Shown piece after piece: positions 16,580-24,430 of a DNA stretch of 48,098 nucleotides. How positions within the stretch are numbered: position 1 is the first letter of the stretch; every line of letters starts with the position of its first letter. Under the pieces are notes generated by a model that saw nothing but the letters and a program-made list of their open reading frames with translations, ran no database searches and was not told the origin of the DNA. The position numbers and the translations under genes were made by a program. The stretch comes from an uncultured Eubacteriales bacterium (GTDB lineage Bacteria; Bacillota; Clostridia; Oscillospirales; Oscillospiraceae), in contig ONGJ01000006.1 of the NCBI GenBank assembly GCA_900317375.1, positions 1 through 48,098 on the forward strand. Direction: 5' to 3'.

Positions 16580-16609
16580 CTAAGCGGTCGTTTTTTCAGC
16601 GCAAGCGGT
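16580..16609 (-). promoter_or_regulatory. Predicted LytTR operator upstream of the LytTR operon
   Basis: Read on the minus strand, ACCGCTTGC (16601-16609) and ACCGCTTAG (16580-16588) are separated by 12 bp and end 10 bp before the -35 box. Layout and bases match 10112-10141: TGCGCTG follows the left ACCGCY block in both, and ACCGCTTAGG is identical. Confidence 0.75.
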
Positions 16610-16616
16610 ATCAGTA

Positions 16617-16642
16617 TTCCCCCTGCCGAAGGGCAGGGGGAA
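16617..16642. other. Perfect 11-bp hairpin upstream of the LytTR operator
   Basis: TTCCCCCTGCC/GGCAGGGGGAA with a 4-nt loop. There is no T-run on either side. It may end transcription coming from the gene remnant at 16754. Confidence 0.45.
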
Positions 16643-16670
16643 GGGACTGTGAATAACAGCCAAGGAAAGA

Positions 16671-16704
16671 GGGCTGAGATCCCGCAAGAAAGGGATCTCA
16701 GCCC
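16671..16704 (-). terminator. Terminator left behind the aldo/keto reductase remnant
   Basis: A perfect 13-bp stem GGGCTGAGATCCC/GGGATCTCAGCCC with an 8-nt loop. On the minus strand it is followed by TCTTTCCTT. It lies 50 bp after the remnant's stop codon. Confidence 0.7.
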
Positions 16705-16753
16705 AACGATTCTGTTCTGTCCGGTTTTGCAGCAGGCGGCCGGCCCGTGCAGC

Positions 16754-16900
16754 TCAGTCTTCCGCCTCCAGAAACTGCACATCGGCGTCGCTCAGGGGGC
16801 TTGCCGCCGCGCGGATATTCATCTGCAGCCGCTCGGGAGAGGTCGTGCTGACGACGGCACCTCCCTCTGCTGCGGCAAATAACATGGATCTGATGAAGAC
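16754..16900 (-). pseudogene. 3' remnant of an aldo/keto reductase-like gene
   Basis: A 48-codon open segment ends in a stop at 16754 and is closed upstream by an in-frame stop at 16901-16903. It encodes GGAVVSTTSPERLQMNIRAA followed by SPLSDADVQFLEA. This looks like the C-terminal end of aldo/keto reductases (a short strand, the SxxPERLxxN helix and the final LSDxDxxFLE helix). The catalytic barrel is missing. The position between a methyltransferase of different base composition and the LytTR locus suggests deletion during gene acquisition. Confidence 0.5.
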
Positions 16901-16992
16901 TCAGGAAAAATCGACGAAACAATTCTTGCTATTTCGACGATATTGTTCTGCGAATATCGGCATGTCATTGTACGAAACAAGAATGCAGGGCC

Positions 16993-17021
16993 TTGACAGG
17001 CGGCCTATCGTTCATTATAAT
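16993..17021 (+). promoter_or_regulatory. Consensus promoter of the methyltransferase gene
   Basis: TTGACA (16993-16998), exactly 17 bp, then TATAAT (17016-17021): a perfect sigma-A consensus, the strongest promoter in the window. Confidence 0.88.
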
Positions 17022-17031
17022 AGGTGAACGA
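17008..17031. promoter_or_regulatory. Palindromic operator over the methyltransferase promoter
   Basis: TCGTTCA (17008-17014) and TGAACGA (17025-17031) form a perfect 7-bp inverted repeat around the -10 box and start site. A dimeric repressor, for example of TetR type, would block transcription here. No such regulator is adjacent. Confidence 0.55.
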
Positions 17032-17062
17032 GAGGTCACCTTTTCTGCGTATGGAGCTTATG

Positions 17063-17929
17063 ATGGGCAGCGACCCGAAAGAGAGAAACCTGGAAGACAG
17101 GTATTATGAACAGGCCGCAGCCTGTGCGAGGGAGCGGAATTATATGAATGAAGTGAATAAAACGCTGTATATCCCTTTGTATGGAAAATCAAAGGTGAGT
17201 CGGCAGGGGATTATTCTGAACGATCCCAGCGCCGAAGAAATCTGGAAAGAGGAGGCATTCCCAATCCATGGGAAGTCAAAATCAAAATGGCTGGCTTACA
17301 ACATGGCCATGAGAGCCCGTGTTTTCGATGACTGGACAGACAGTCAGCTGCAGAAAAACAAAAATGCATTGGTACTTCATATCGGATGCGGGCTGGACAG
17401 CCGTTGCAGGAGGATACAAAACACTTGCGCGCAATGGGTAGACTGCGACCTTCCGGCTGTCATAGAGATTCGCAAAAAGCATTTTCAGGAGAATGAAAGC
17501 TACCATATGCTGGCTTTGGATGCTTCCAGACCGGATCAGATCGGATCGCTTCCGGACTGCGGTACAGCCATTGTTATCCTTGAGGGACTCAGCATGTATC
17601 TTACCAACAGCCAGGTGCGGAGTTTGCTGCAGGCACTTGGCGAAAAGTATCAGGAGCTTCATATCCTGATGGACGTTTATACCGAATTCGGAGTCAGGGC
17701 TTCGAAATATAAAAACCCGGTAAATGACGTTGGCGTCACGGAACTGTATGGGATAGATGAGATCGGGAGCATCATCAATGACCTTCGGATCAGATTCGTA
17801 AAGGAGCACAGCTTTACCCCTGAGGCCTTAGTCAATGAGCTTGCACCGCTGGAAAGGCTGTTCTTTCAGCTGCTGTTTACCGGAAAGACATACAGAAAGA
17901 TATACCGTCTGTATGAGCTTGAAGCATAG
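17063..17929 (+). CDS. Class I SAM methyltransferase, LCM/Ppm1 (TcmP-like) family
   Basis: A 288-residue protein of the leucine carboxyl methyltransferase family, which methylates carboxyl or hydroxyl groups on small molecules in bacteria. Motif I is VLHIGCGLDSRCRR (about 101-114), the acidic motif II is in WVDCDLP (about 123-129), and ILEGLSMYLT (about 169-178) is the family's hallmark. Three in-frame ATGs exist (17051, 17060, 17063). GGAG at 17053-17056 favours 17063, and a GTG at 17024 lies ahead of the expected transcript start. GC content is about 45-48 %, well below the neighbours, so it is probably acquired. Substrate unknown. Confidence 0.83.
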   Translation: MGSDPKERNLEDRYYEQAAACARERNYMNEVNKTLYIPLYGKSKVSRQGIILNDPSAEEIWKEEAFPIHGKSKSKWLAYNMAMRARVFDDWTDSQLQKNKNALVLHIGCGLDSRCRRIQNTCAQWVDCDLPAVIEIRKKHFQENESYHMLALDASRPDQIGSLPDCGTAIVILEGLSMYLTNSQVRSLLQALGEKYQELHILMDVYTEFGVRASKYKNPVNDVGVTELYGIDEIGSIINDLRIRFVKEHSFTPEALVNELAPLERLFFQLLFTGKTYRKIYRLYELEA

Positions 17930-18094
17930 CTTCACTCCTATTTCTGTTTGATGCGGAGGCTTCATAAAAAGAATGTGTGACAGTCGGTGCTCTGACCGCT
18001 TCCCGTTTATCGTCATGATCGCAGGCTGCCGGCTTGCTGCTGAGAGGAATTGGCGGCACAATCAAAGAAATGCGTTTTTCACACCATGCGCAAA

Positions 18095-18139
18095 GCGGCC
18101 GCGGAAGGGGAGTGGTCAATAAGCCCCGTCCGCGGCCGC
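18095..18139. terminator. Bidirectional terminator-like hairpin
   Basis: GCGGCCGCGG (18095-18104) pairs with CCGCGGCCGC (18130-18139) around a 25-nt loop, with CAAA and TTTG at the flanks. It lies between the converging methyltransferase and XRE genes. The remaining bases of 17930-18165 show no gene I can support. Confidence 0.5.
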
Positions 18140-18165
18140 GTTTGTGTTCTGCTGTTGTCATGCCG

Positions 18166-18468
18166 TCACTTTCTGCACGCTTCCCGCAGCATCTTGTCTA
18201 TGGTTTTGCGATCCTCTTTATCTGCTGCGTGGTAGGCTTCCAGGTGACGGGCGTCTTGATCGGTCACCGGGAGCCGGTAGTCCGACAGGCCGAGAAGATA
18301 GTCGGCAGAGCAGCCGAACAGGGCGCAGAGGTTCCGGATTGTTTTGTCATCCAGACTGCGGCGTCCGTTCTCATACATGGAGACGGCTGTGTTGCCTACA
18401 CCCAGGGCCTGCCCCACTTCCTGCTGGGTCATGTTTTTCTGTCTGCGCAGCTGGCGGATTCTGTTCAT
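18166..18468 (-). CDS. XRE-family helix-turn-helix regulator, 100 residues
   Basis: A Cro/C1-type DNA-binding domain fills residues about 4-60: MTQQEVGQALGVGNTAVSMYENGRR is a clear HTH_3 motif, and FGCSADYLLGLSD follows as is usual. A short helical tail ends the protein. The start at 18468 is supported by AGAGG 7 nt upstream; a longer reading frame passes through its promoter and is not used. No metabolic neighbour identifies a target. The MATE gene upstream is on the same strand but has its own terminator. Confidence 0.87.
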   Translation of the reverse strand: MNRIRQLRRQKNMTQQEVGQALGVGNTAVSMYENGRRSLDDKTIRNLCALFGCSADYLLGLSDYRLPVTDQDARHLEAYHAADKEDRKTIDKMLREACRK

Positions 18469-18531
18469 GGATGTGCCTCTTTCAAAAGTAAAAAGATGGT
18501 TGTGAATCAGGTATATGTTTCTGTGCTTATA

Positions 18532-18561
18532 TTTATACAGCCTTTTCTTTGATATTGTCAA
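18532..18561 (-). promoter_or_regulatory. Promoter of the XRE regulator
   Basis: On the minus strand TTGACA (18556-18561), an 18-bp spacer and TATAAA (18532-18537), about 65 bp before the start codon. Confidence 0.75.
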
Positions 18562-18580
18562 GTGAATGTTCCGCAACATC

Positions 18581-18620
18581 AAAACCGACAGGGGGACGGA
18601 TGAAGACCGTTCTCCTGTCG
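18581..18620 (-). terminator. Terminator after the MATE gene
   Basis: On the minus strand CGACAGG (18614-18620) pairs with CCTGTCG (18586-18592), with inner ACGG/CCGT pairs, followed by GTTTTG. Confidence 0.7.
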
Positions 18621-18636
18621 ATTGAAAAAGCGGTTT

Positions 18637-20004
18637 TTACTGTGCGCTCAGGCGTTTTTCCATGCCCTGCAGGGCCGAGCGCAGGAAGAAAGCGCTGGCG
18701 ATCAGCGAGACGATCTCGGCGATGGGAAAGCACCACCAGACATTGTTGACATCCCCGGTCAGCGACAGAAGCCAGGCCGCCGGGATCAGGGCCAGAAGCT
18801 GGCGGAGGATCGAGACAAAGAGAGAATACATGCTGCGGTCCAGCGCCTGACAGGCCGAGCCCGCCACGATGCAGAAGCCCGCGAAGACAAAGCTCCAGCT
18901 GATGCGCCGCAGGGCTTTTACGCCGATCTCGAGCATCGCCTCGGAGGGGTTGAAGATGCTGAGAAGCTGCGCCGGGAAGAGCTGGAACACCAGCAGACCC
19001 AGCAGCAGGGCAGCGGTGGCATACAGGACGCTGAAACCGATGGTGCGGTAGATGCGGTCCTTCTTCCCGGCGCCGTAGTTGTAGCCGATGATCGGGATCA
19101 TCGCGTTGTTCAGACCGAAGACCGGCATGAAGAAAAAGCTCTGAATCTTAAAGTAGACGCCGTAGACGGCGACGGCCGTCGAGGTGAAGGCGCCGAGAAT
19201 GATGTTCATCAGATAGTTCGTGACCGAACCGATGCCCATCATCAGGATAGACGGGAACCCGATCTGATAGATGCGCCGGATGATGCGGCCCACAGGGCGG
19301 ATGGCCTGCAGGGAAAGAGGCACCTCGGTATTCCGCCGCACATGGAAGAGAAAGCCGAAGAAAGCCCCCAGCGCCTGCCCGATGACGGTGGCGATGGCCG
19401 CGCCGGCCGGGCCCATCGCCGGCAGCCCGCACCAGCCGAAGATGAAGAACGGGTCCAGGATGATATTGGTCACCGCGCCGATGATCTGGGTCCACATCGA
19501 GTACTTCGTGAGGCCGGTGGACTGCAGAAAGCGTTCGGCACAGACCTGCAGATAGAGAAACAGCGAGGCGGTCGTCACGATGCGCAGATAGCTGTCGGCA
19601 TAGCTGCGGATGCTCTCCACCTTCGTCTGAGAACGGATGAAGGCATCCGCTCCGAAGATGCCGAACAGGGCCATCAGCACCCAGCAGCAGAAGCAGAGAA
19701 AGATCGCCGTGCCGGCGGTTTTGCCGGCCTCGTCCCGGTCGCCTCTGCCCAGCGCCCGCGAGATCAGGGTGCTGACGCCGACGCCGGTGCCCGTGGCGAG
19801 CCCGATCATGATGTTCTGGGCGGGGAAAGCCAGCGAGAGGGCGGAGAGGCAGTCCTCGGACACCATGGAGACATAGATGCTGTCCACGATGTTGTACATC
19901 GCCTGGACCAGCATCGACAGCATCATGGGAACGGCCAGCTTCAGAATCAGCCGCCCCTCGTTCATTTCTCCCATTCGTCGGGAGACTACAGTATTACCGG
20001 CCAT
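18637..20004 (-). CDS. MATE family efflux transporter
   Basis: A 455-residue protein with twelve hydrophobic segments and the MATE repeat pattern: the first half opens with LILKLAVPMMLSMLVQAMYNIVDSIYVS (positions about 19-46), and the second half carries the related AIRPVGRIIRRIYQIGFPSILMMG region. These antiporters export drugs or cationic metabolites using H+ or Na+. GGAG 6 nt upstream fixes the start. It lies 63 bp after proA with a large hairpin between, so it may be partly co-transcribed with proBA. Substrate not predictable. Confidence 0.9.
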   Translation of the reverse strand: MAGNTVVSRRMGEMNEGRLILKLAVPMMLSMLVQAMYNIVDSIYVSMVSEDCLSALSLAFPAQNIMIGLATGTGVGVSTLISRALGRGDRDEAGKTAGTAIFLCFCCWVLMALFGIFGADAFIRSQTKVESIRSYADSYLRIVTTASLFLYLQVCAERFLQSTGLTKYSMWTQIIGAVTNIILDPFFIFGWCGLPAMGPAGAAIATVIGQALGAFFGFLFHVRRNTEVPLSLQAIRPVGRIIRRIYQIGFPSILMMGIGSVTNYLMNIILGAFTSTAVAVYGVYFKIQSFFFMPVFGLNNAMIPIIGYNYGAGKKDRIYRTIGFSVLYATAALLLGLLVFQLFPAQLLSIFNPSEAMLEIGVKALRRISWSFVFAGFCIVAGSACQALDRSMYSLFVSILRQLLALIPAAWLLSLTGDVNNVWWCFPIAEIVSLIASAFFLRSALQGMEKRLSAQ

Positions 20005-20027
20005 GTTTGCTCCATACAGTAAGAATG

Positions 20028-20063
20028 CTTGCTCTCCCCGGCCATAAGGCGGGGGAGAGCAAG
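20028..20063 (-). terminator. Large hairpin after proA
   Basis: CTTGCTCTCCCCG (20028-20040) pairs with the GGGGAGAGCAAG block ending at 20063, around a loop of about 9 nt. The T-run on the minus strand is poor, so read-through into the MATE gene is possible. Confidence 0.55.
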
Positions 20064-20067
20064 GTTG

Positions 20068-21324
20068 TCAGCGGATCTGCCCGCTTCCCTTCACCACGTA
20101 TTTGTACGTGTTCAGCTCTTCCAGACCCATCGGTCCGCGGGCGTGCAGCTTCTGCGTCGAGATCCCCATCTCACAGCCCAGCCCGAACTCGCCGCCGTCG
20201 GTAAAGCGCGTCGAGCAGTTGACATAAACTGCCGCCGCATCCACGAGGGCGGTGAACTTCGCGGCGTTTTCGTCGCTGCCGGTCAGGATGGCCTCGCTGT
20301 GCCCGGTGGAATGGCGGGCGATATGGGCGATGGCCTCGTCCACGCCGTCCACAATGCCCACGGCCAGGATATAGTCCAGAAACTCGGTGTCAAAGTCCTT
20401 CTCACCCGCGGGCGTGCCGGGGATGATCCCGGCCGCCGTTTTGTCAAGACGCAGCTCGACGGGGACAAGACCCTTTTCCCGGCGGTCGTCAACGAGGCGC
20501 TTTTTCAGGCGGGGCAGAAAGTCCGCCGCGATGTCCCGGTGCACCAGCAGGACCTCTTCCGCGTTGCAGACGGAGGGACGGCTGGCCTTGGCGTTCTCGA
20601 TGATGTCCAGCGCCCGGTCCAGATCCGCCGTCTTGTCCACAAAGATGTGGCAGATGCCCGTGCCGGTCTGGATGCAGGGGACCTTCGCGTTCTCAAGGCA
20701 GCGGCGGATCAGACCCGCGCCGCCGCGGGGGATCAGCAGGTCTATGAGACCGACCGCCTGCATCAGCTCGTCCGCGCTCTTATGATCCGTATCCTCCACA
20801 AAGCCGACCAGCTCGGAGGGCAGCCCGGCGTCCTCGAGGCCGTGGTGAATGGCCTGAACAATGGCCCGGTTCGAGTGGAAGGATTCTTTCCCGCCGCGCA
20901 GGATCACCGCGTTGCCCGATTTCAGGGCCAGCACGGCCGCGTCCGAGGTGACGTTCGGGCGGCTCTCATAGATGATGGCGATCACGCCGAGCGGGGCCGA
21001 GGTTTTCTCGATCACCAGGCCGTTCGGCCGTTCGACCCGGCGCAGCACCTTCCCCTCGGGGTCGGGCAGCGCCGCGACCTCGCGCACGCCCTGGGCCATG
21101 CCGGCGATGCGCTCTTCCGTCAGCGTGAGCCGGTCCATCATGACCTCGCCGTACTTGCTTTTCGCAGCCTCGATGTCCTCGCGGTTCGCCGCCAGGATGG
21201 CGTCCTGCTCCGCGGCCAGACGCCGGGCGATGGCCTCCAGCGCGGCGTTTTTCTTTTCCGTTGCGTTTGTCAGGGCCGGCAGGGCGGCTCTGGTTTCCCG
21301 CAGAATGGCCTGTGTGTTTTTCAT
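20068..21324 (-). CDS. proA: Gamma-glutamyl phosphate reductase
   Basis: A 418-residue enzyme that reduces gamma-glutamyl phosphate with NADPH to glutamate semialdehyde, the second step of proline synthesis. It shows the aldehyde-dehydrogenase fold: YESRPNVTSDAA (about 119-130), GGKESFHSN (about 144-152) and the catalytic Cys253 in SRPSVCNAEE. Length is normal. The start overlaps the proB stop as ATGA, so the two are translationally coupled. Confidence 0.97.
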   Translation of the reverse strand: MKNTQAILRETRAALPALTNATEKKNAALEAIARRLAAEQDAILAANREDIEAAKSKYGEVMMDRLTLTEERIAGMAQGVREVAALPDPEGKVLRRVERPNGLVIEKTSAPLGVIAIIYESRPNVTSDAAVLALKSGNAVILRGGKESFHSNRAIVQAIHHGLEDAGLPSELVGFVEDTDHKSADELMQAVGLIDLLIPRGGAGLIRRCLENAKVPCIQTGTGICHIFVDKTADLDRALDIIENAKASRPSVCNAEEVLLVHRDIAADFLPRLKKRLVDDRREKGLVPVELRLDKTAAGIIPGTPAGEKDFDTEFLDYILAVGIVDGVDEAIAHIARHSTGHSEAILTGSDENAAKFTALVDAAAVYVNCSTRFTDGGEFGLGCEMGISTQKLHARGPMGLEELNTYKYVVKGSGQIR

Positions 21325-22094
21325 GTGTTTTTCCTCCCGATAAAGCGTGTTCCGGTCGACTTGCCGTCCAGAATGTCATAAAGCACATTCGGCCGGGCAC
21401 CGTTCAGGATAATCATATCCGTGCCCGCCTCCATGCAGACCTTTGCCGCCGAAAGCTTGGTCGCCATGCCGCCGGTGGAGAGGGCAGTGCCATGTCCGCC
21501 CGCCGAGGCAAGCATCTCGGCCGTGATAGAGCGCACCTCGGGGATCAGCACGGCGTTTTTTTCGTGCCGCGGATCGGCGGTATAGAGACCGTCAATGTCG
21601 GTCAGCACGATCAGCAGGTCCGCCTTTACGCTGACCGCCACCAGCGCACTGAGGGTGTCGTTGTCGCCGACGCCGATCTCGTCGGTGGCGACGCTGTCGT
21701 TCTCATTGATGATGGGCAGCGCCCCGAGCTCCAGCAGGCGCTGCAGGGTGTTTGCAAAATTCCGGTGCCGCGCCTCGTCGCGCAGGTCCTCGCCGGTCAG
21801 CAGGATCTGGGCCACGGTGTGGTTGTACTCAGAAAACAGCTTGTCATAGACATACATCAGTTCACACTGACCGACCGCAGCGGCGGCCTGCTTTGTGGGC
21901 ATGTCCTGCGGCCTGCATGTCAGGTTCAGCTTGCCGACACCCATGCCGATGGCGCCGGAGGAGACGAGGATGATCTCGTGCCCGGCGTTTTTTGCATCGC
22001 TGAGCACCTTGCAGAGGGTCTCCACGTGTCGGATATTCAGATGCCCCGAGGGGTGCGTCAGCGTGGACGTGCCGACCTTGACGGTAATTCGCAT
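21321..22094 (-). CDS. proB: Glutamate 5-kinase (short form without PUA domain)
   Basis: A 257-residue amino-acid kinase that phosphorylates glutamate for proline synthesis. It has VKVGTSTLT at the start, VSSGAIGMG (about 44-52) and the NENDSV loop (about 144-149). The C-terminal PUA domain of the E. coli enzyme is absent, as in many Firmicutes. Two in-frame ATGs exist at 22100 and 22094; AGAAGGA lies 6 nt before the second and touches the first, so 22094 is chosen. It is followed by proA with a 4-nt overlap. Confidence 0.96.
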   Translation of the reverse strand: MRITVKVGTSTLTHPSGHLNIRHVETLCKVLSDAKNAGHEIILVSSGAIGMGVGKLNLTCRPQDMPTKQAAAAVGQCELMYVYDKLFSEYNHTVAQILLTGEDLRDEARHRNFANTLQRLLELGALPIINENDSVATDEIGVGDNDTLSALVAVSVKADLLIVLTDIDGLYTADPRHEKNAVLIPEVRSITAEMLASAGGHGTALSTGGMATKLSAAKVCMEAGTDMIILNGARPNVLYDILDGKSTGTRFIGRKNT

Positions 22095-22124
22095 GCGCAT
22101 TCCTTCTTCCGTTCAGATTCTTGC

Positions 22125-22153
22125 AGTCTACTATAAAAACACTGCTGCGTCAA
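22125..22153 (-). promoter_or_regulatory. Promoter of proBA
   Basis: On the minus strand TTGACG (22148-22153), a 17-bp spacer and TAGACT (22125-22130), about 30 bp before proB. It is back to back with the rimI promoter. Confidence 0.6.
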
Positions 22154-22176
22154 GCCTCGGGGGCAGCATTGCATGA

Positions 22177-22205
22177 TTGACGAAAACCGAAAACAAATCT
22201 ATAAT
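22177..22205 (+). promoter_or_regulatory. Promoter of rimI-tsaD-radC, apparently giving a leaderless message
   Basis: TTGACG (22177-22182), a 17-bp spacer and TATAAT (22200-22205). Only 7 bp separate the -10 box from the ATG at 22213, so transcription should start on or within a base or two of the start codon. Confidence 0.75.
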
Positions 22206-22212
22206 AGGATCC

Positions 22213-22665
22213 ATGACTGAGAACGTGACAATCTGTACGGCGGAAGATCTGCCGGGCCTTGCCGTCATCGAGGATGCCTGCTTTTCCCGCCCCCTGACCG
22301 GGGGACAGCTGCGCTCGCTCGTCCTGTCCGACAACACGGTCTTTCTCGGCGCCCGGGAGGGAGGGCGCCTTGTGGGTTCCGTCTGGGTGCAGACGGTGCT
22401 GGACGAGGGCTACATCGGCAATGTGGCCGTACTGCCCGCCTTCCGCAGGCGGGGCATCGCCGACGCGCTGCTGCAGGCGCTGGACGGGCTGGCAAATGCG
22501 CGCGGTCTGCGCTTCCTGACGCTGGAGGTCCGCGAGGGAAACCTTGCGGCGCGGCGCCTGTATGAAAAAAACGGCTACCTCCCGGCCGGTTTCCGGCACG
22601 GCTATTATTCCGCTCCGAAGGAAGACGCGGTACTGATGACAAAGGAGTATGAACACGCCGAATGA
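22213..22665 (+). CDS. rimI: GNAT acetyltransferase, RimI-like
   Basis: A 150-residue GNAT protein with the acetyl-CoA loop RRRGIADALL (about 85-94) and the RimI-like ending ARRLYEKNGYLPAGFRHGYY. RimI acetylates the N terminus of ribosomal protein S18; the neighbour tsaD is its usual genomic partner in Firmicutes. The start at 22213 coincides with the predicted transcript start, and no good ribosome site is present. A TTG 12 codons upstream falls inside the -35 box and is rejected. It overlaps tsaD by 4 nt. Confidence 0.88.
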   Translation: MTENVTICTAEDLPGLAVIEDACFSRPLTGGQLRSLVLSDNTVFLGAREGGRLVGSVWVQTVLDEGYIGNVAVLPAFRRRGIADALLQALDGLANARGLRFLTLEVREGNLAARRLYEKNGYLPAGFRHGYYSAPKEDAVLMTKEYEHAE

Positions 22666-23696
22666 ATATTCTTGCTTTTGAATCCACCTGCGACGAGACA
22701 GCCGTGGCCGTGGTCCGGGACGGGAGGGAAAGCCTCAGCAATCAGGTTTTCTCGCAGGCCGATCTGCATGCCGTCTACGGCGGGGTCGTCCCTGAAATCG
22801 CCTCCCGCAGCCACGTGGAGGCCATCTCGCTGCTCTCTGAGCGCGCGCTGCAGGAGGCCGGCATCACGAGGGGCGAGATCGATGCGGTCGCCGTCGCCTA
22901 TGCGCCCGGCCTGATCGGCGCGGTGCTCGTGGGGGTCAACTTTGCCAAGGCGGCCGCCTCGGTGCTCCATGTCCCGCTGATTCCCGTCCACCATATCCGC
23001 GGGCACATCGCGGCCAATTACCTCGCCTTTCCGGAGCTGGAGCCGCCCTTCGTCTGCCTTGCCATCTCCGGCGGCAATACCCTGATCGCGGACGTGCGCG
23101 ATTATACGGATCTGCGCATCCTGGGCGCAACCCGGGACGATGCCGCGGGCGAGTGCTTCGACAAGACCGCCCGCGTCCTCGGCCTGCCCTATCCGGGCGG
23201 AAAGCCGATCGACGAGCTCTCCCGGACGGGAGACGACAGCCGCTATGTCTTTCCCCAGGCGCACGTGGAAGGGCACCCCTATGACATGAGCTTTTCGGGC
23301 CTCAAGACCGCAGTCATCAACCTGGCCCACCACGCCGAACAGACCGGTGAAGAGCTGGACCGGGCCTCCCTCGCCGCTTCCTTTACCAGGGCCGTCAGCG
23401 ACAGCCTCGTCCCGCGCGCCATGCGCGCGGTTGCGGAGCTGGGCTACGGAAAGCTGGTGGTTGCCGGTGGCGTCGCGGCAAACTCCCGCATCCGGCGCGA
23501 CTTTCAGACGGCGGCAGAAAAGCAGCACATCGCCCTCTACATTCCGCCTCTGCGCCTCTGCGGCGACAACGCCGCCATGATCGGCGCCCAGGGCTATTAC
23601 GAGTATCTTGCGGGCGTCCGTGCCGGCAGCGGCCTCAACGCCTACGCCAGTCTTGACCTGTCCCGCAGCTACGGAGAGGAGATGGTAAATCCGTGA
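22662..23696 (+). CDS. tsaD: tRNA threonylcarbamoyladenosine transferase TsaD
   Basis: A 344-residue ASKHA-fold protein that transfers threonylcarbamoyl to A37 of ANN-decoding tRNAs, working with TsaB and TsaE (encoded at 41309-42016 and 40879-41328). It begins ILAFESTCDETAVAVV. The metal-binding HIRGH (His111, His115) is intact, and GGVAANSRIR (about 268-277) is the nucleotide-binding end motif. ATGA and GTGA overlaps link it with rimI and radC. Confidence 0.97.
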   Translation: MNILAFESTCDETAVAVVRDGRESLSNQVFSQADLHAVYGGVVPEIASRSHVEAISLLSERALQEAGITRGEIDAVAVAYAPGLIGAVLVGVNFAKAAASVLHVPLIPVHHIRGHIAANYLAFPELEPPFVCLAISGGNTLIADVRDYTDLRILGATRDDAAGECFDKTARVLGLPYPGGKPIDELSRTGDDSRYVFPQAHVEGHPYDMSFSGLKTAVINLAHHAEQTGEELDRASLAASFTRAVSDSLVPRAMRAVAELGYGKLVVAGGVAANSRIRRDFQTAAEKQHIALYIPPLRLCGDNAAMIGAQGYYEYLAGVRAGSGLNAYASLDLSRSYGEEMVNP

Positions 23697-24388
23697 GCAG
23701 CCGGGAGGAGGAACTGAAGAAACAGCGCAGCGGCCACCGCGAGCGCGTCCGCAGACGCTTTCTGGACGAAGGCCTCGACGGCTTCAAGGATTATGAGGCG
23801 CTGGAGATGCTGCTGTTCTACGCCGTTCCGCGGCAGGACACCAAGGTCATCGCCAAACGGCTGATCGATCAGTTCGGCAGCCTGCAGGCCGTGTTCCATA
23901 CACCGCCCGAGAGGCTGATGCAGGAGGCCGGTCTGACCGAGGCCACCGCCGCCCTGATCGCGATGCTGCCGCAGCTTGCCCGGAAGATCGAGGAACAGCA
24001 GGCACAGGAGAACGCCCGGATCCGCAGCACCCTGGACGCCGGCCGCGATGTGATCGCCATGTTCCGGGGCCGTCAGGACGAGAGTGTGCGCATTCTCTGC
24101 CTGAACGCCTCCGGCAAGGTCGTCAGGCGCGCCAGGATTGCCGAGGGCGACGTGAACGCGGTGCACTTTCCGATCCGAAAGCTGGTGGAGGAAGCCCTTG
24201 CCTGCAAGGCGGTGTCGGTGATCCTGGCCCACAACCATCCCGGCGGCACGATGGCGCCCTCACAGGAGGACCTGGACGCGACAAAGGCAGCCAAAGCGGC
24301 GCTGGAGACCGTCGGCATCCGCCTGCTGGACCATCTGATCGTCTCCGGCGACAACTACTGCTCGCTGCGCGAAGAGGGGTATCTGTAA
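23693..24388 (+). CDS. radC: RadC/JAB-MPN domain protein
   Basis: A 231-residue protein: an N-terminal helix-hairpin-helix-like part (about 25-100) and a C-terminal JAMM domain. The metal motif is complete: His180, His182 in AHNHPGG, then Ser190 and Asp193. Its function is unsettled; the old DNA-repair role is doubtful. The GTG start overlaps the tsaD stop (GTGA). It ends the rimI-tsaD-radC operon. Confidence 0.93.
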   Translation: MSSREEELKKQRSGHRERVRRRFLDEGLDGFKDYEALEMLLFYAVPRQDTKVIAKRLIDQFGSLQAVFHTPPERLMQEAGLTEATAALIAMLPQLARKIEEQQAQENARIRSTLDAGRDVIAMFRGRQDESVRILCLNASGKVVRRARIAEGDVNAVHFPIRKLVEEALACKAVSVILAHNHPGGTMAPSQEDLDATKAAKAALETVGIRLLDHLIVSGDNYCSLREEGYL

Positions 24389-24406
24389 GGGCGGAACTGT
24401 TGTTAT

Positions 24407-24430
24407 GGAAACCAAATATGTTTCTTTTTT
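24407..24430 (+). terminator. Weak terminator after radC
   Basis: GGAAAC (24407-24412) and GTTTC (24420-24424) with a 7-nt loop, followed by TTTTTT. The stem is short. The rest of 24431-24640 is AT-rich, with small inverted repeats but no gene visible. Confidence 0.5.

Noticed and set aside
17995-18001. Another ACCGCTT half-site near the methyltransferase end
   Set aside because: Single copy; no partner 21 bp away and no promoter at the right distance, unlike the two LytTR operators.
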